Origin: Verrucomicrobiota bacterium
GTDB taxonomy: Bacteria > Verrucomicrobiota > Verrucomicrobiia > Verrucomicrobiales > Verrucomicrobiaceae
NCBI GenBank assembly: GCA_023429545.1
Contig: JAEYUU010000504.1
Coordinates: 1 to 6,124, forward strand
Reading direction: 5' to 3'
DNA: 6,124 nucleotides
In this document: positions 5,207 to 6,124 of the stretch, piece by piece
Layout: every line of letters begins with the position of its first letter
Numbering within the stretch: position 1 is the stretch's first letter
The notes under the pieces: model-generated
The model's input: the letters and a program-made list of their open reading frames with translations, nothing else
The model's database searches: none
Told to the model about the DNA's origin: nothing
Program-made: the position numbers and the translations under genes

Positions 5207-6124
5207 CACGCATCCCGCTGTGGTTCCGCTCCCTCCACACGATCCACAATGAATTTCGGGCGCTGCTTCACCTCTTCATAGATGCGTCCGATGTATTCTC
5301 CGAGAATGCCGGTGGTGATCAACTGCACTCCTCCCAGAAAAGTGATCAGGATGACCATGGTGGGATTCCCCCAGATGATCTCCTTGCCCAGCAGCTTCAG
5401 GAGGAAATAGATGGCGGTGAGCAACAGTGAAAATCCCGCCGTGAGGAAGCCCAGCCATGTGCTCAGCCCCAGCGCATAGTTGGAAAAGCAGAAGATGCCA
5501 TTGAATCCTATCCGCAACGAACCCAGGAACCGGTTGTAGTTGCCGGGACCAGCATGCCGTGGCGGCCGCTCAAAGGGAATCGTAGTCTGCTTGAATCCCA
5601 CCAGCGCCACCATACCACGCAAAAACCCATGGCATTCCCTGAGACGCACCACTTCCTTTACCACCCGGCGGCTAAGGAGCCTGAAGTCCCCGGTATTGGG
5701 GGGAATCTCCACGTCGGCAATGCGGTTGATCACACGGTAGCCAACATGGGAGACCACCTTCTTGATCCATGTCTCGCCAGTGCGGCTCACCCGCTGTGGG
5801 ATTACCACATCATATCCCTCCCTCCACTTTGCCACCATCTGCTCGATTAATTCGGGCGGGTCCTGCAGATCCACGTCAATGGGAATGGCCACATCGCCGC
5901 ATGAGTAGCTCAGGCCGGCCAGCGTGGCCATCGGCTGTCCCACGCGTCGTGAAAAACGCAACAGCTTCACACGCTCATCCTTGGCCCGATGCTCCAGAAT
6001 GATCTCCTCTGTTCGATCAGGACTGGGATCCAGGCAGAAAATGATCTCATACGCCGGCGCCACCCGCATCAGCACAGGCACCATTCGCTCAAGGAAAACG
6101 GCAATATTGCCTTCTTCCTTGTAC
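5206..6124 (-). CDS. GT2 polyprenyl-phosphate glycosyltransferase (GtrB/DPM-like), 5'-truncated
   Basis: This inner-membrane enzyme probably moves a sugar from a nucleotide donor to undecaprenyl phosphate, giving a lipid-linked donor for later glycan decoration. The frame is open to the window edge: 305 residues are present, starting with YKEEGNI, the first strand motif of GT2 enzymes, so only about 10-20 residues should be missing. ATG 6084 is internal, not the start. The metal/nucleotide motif is IPIDVDLQDPPEL (80-92 of the visible part), NTGDFRLLSRRVV is at 143-155, and GNYNRFLGSL at 194-203 is the GtrB-type acceptor-loop region. Two transmembrane segments follow (about 220-245 and 254-278), then the conserved GEYIGRIYEEVKQRP (275-289). 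This is the standard GtrB/DPM architecture. The stop overlaps the methyltransferase start. The sugar transferred cannot be read from the sequence. Confidence 0.94.
   Translation of the reverse strand, partial: YKEEGNIAVFLERMVPVLMRVAPAYEIIFCLDPSPDRTEEIILEHRAKDERVKLLRFSRRVGQPMATLAGLSYSCGDVAIPIDVDLQDPPELIEQMVAKWREGYDVVIPQRVSRTGETWIKKVVSHVGYRVINRIADVEIPPNTGDFRLLSRRVVKEVVRLRECHGFLRGMVALVGFKQTTIPFERPPRHAGPGNYNRFLGSLRIGFNGIFCFSNYALGLSTWLGFLTAGFSLLLTAIYFLLKLLGKEIIWGNPTMVILITFLGGVQLITTGILGEYIGRIYEEVKQRPKFIVDRVEGAEPQRDA

Noticed and set aside
6082..6084. ATG 6084 as the start of the GT2 gene
   Set aside because: The frame continues to the window edge and encodes YKEEGNI, the conserved first GT2 motif, upstream of this ATG, so the true start lies outside the window.
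1..6124. CRISPR arrays, tRNA/rRNA genes, insertion sequences, phage genes or defence systems
   Set aside because: No regularly spaced repeats, cloverleaf-like segments, transposase motifs or terminal inverted repeats were seen. Nearly all of the window is explained by six metabolic genes.

Overview
All six genes lie on the minus strand, so the window reads right to left as one stretch of a surface-carbohydrate (nucleotide-sugar and glycan) locus. The DNA is moderately G+C-rich by eye, coding is dense, and neighbouring genes overlap or nearly touch, so it is a bacterial chromosome fragment. The taxon cannot be fixed from the sequence. A Verrucomicrobiota-like or other Gram-negative environmental source is a guess from the overall gene flavour. 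The left edge carries what looks like a Tn5/Nextera mosaic-end adapter remnant (1-18), which suggests a draft or metagenomic contig end.

Layout in transcription order: (1) 6124-5206, a membrane-anchored GT2 polyprenyl-phosphate glycosyltransferase of the GtrB/DPM type, truncated at its N-terminus by the window edge. (2) 5206-4304, a class I SAM-dependent methyltransferase, coupled to the GT2 through a TGATG overlap. (3) 4303-4060, a gene-poor spacer with two small hairpins and a possible 12-codon leader peptide. (4) 4059-3058, a nucleotide-sugar epimerase/dehydratase of the extended SDR family. (5) 3061-1802, a UDP-glucose/GDP-mannose dehydrogenase homologue, coupled to the epimerase by an ATGA overlap, that lacks the catalytic cysteine and several other signature residues. 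(6) 1770-904, a classical SDR with an unusual C-terminal tail. (7) 891-1, a Gfo/Idh/MocA oxidoreductase that runs off the left edge.

Working together (inference): the four downstream genes are consecutive Rossmann-fold NAD(P)-dependent enzymes that could oxidise, epimerise and reduce a sugar or nucleotide sugar. The two upstream genes would load a sugar onto a lipid carrier and methylate a glycan or related product. The substrate and final sugar cannot be named from sequence. The most interesting biological point is the dehydrogenase homologue, whose altered active site argues against ordinary four-electron UDP-sugar oxidation to a uronic acid.
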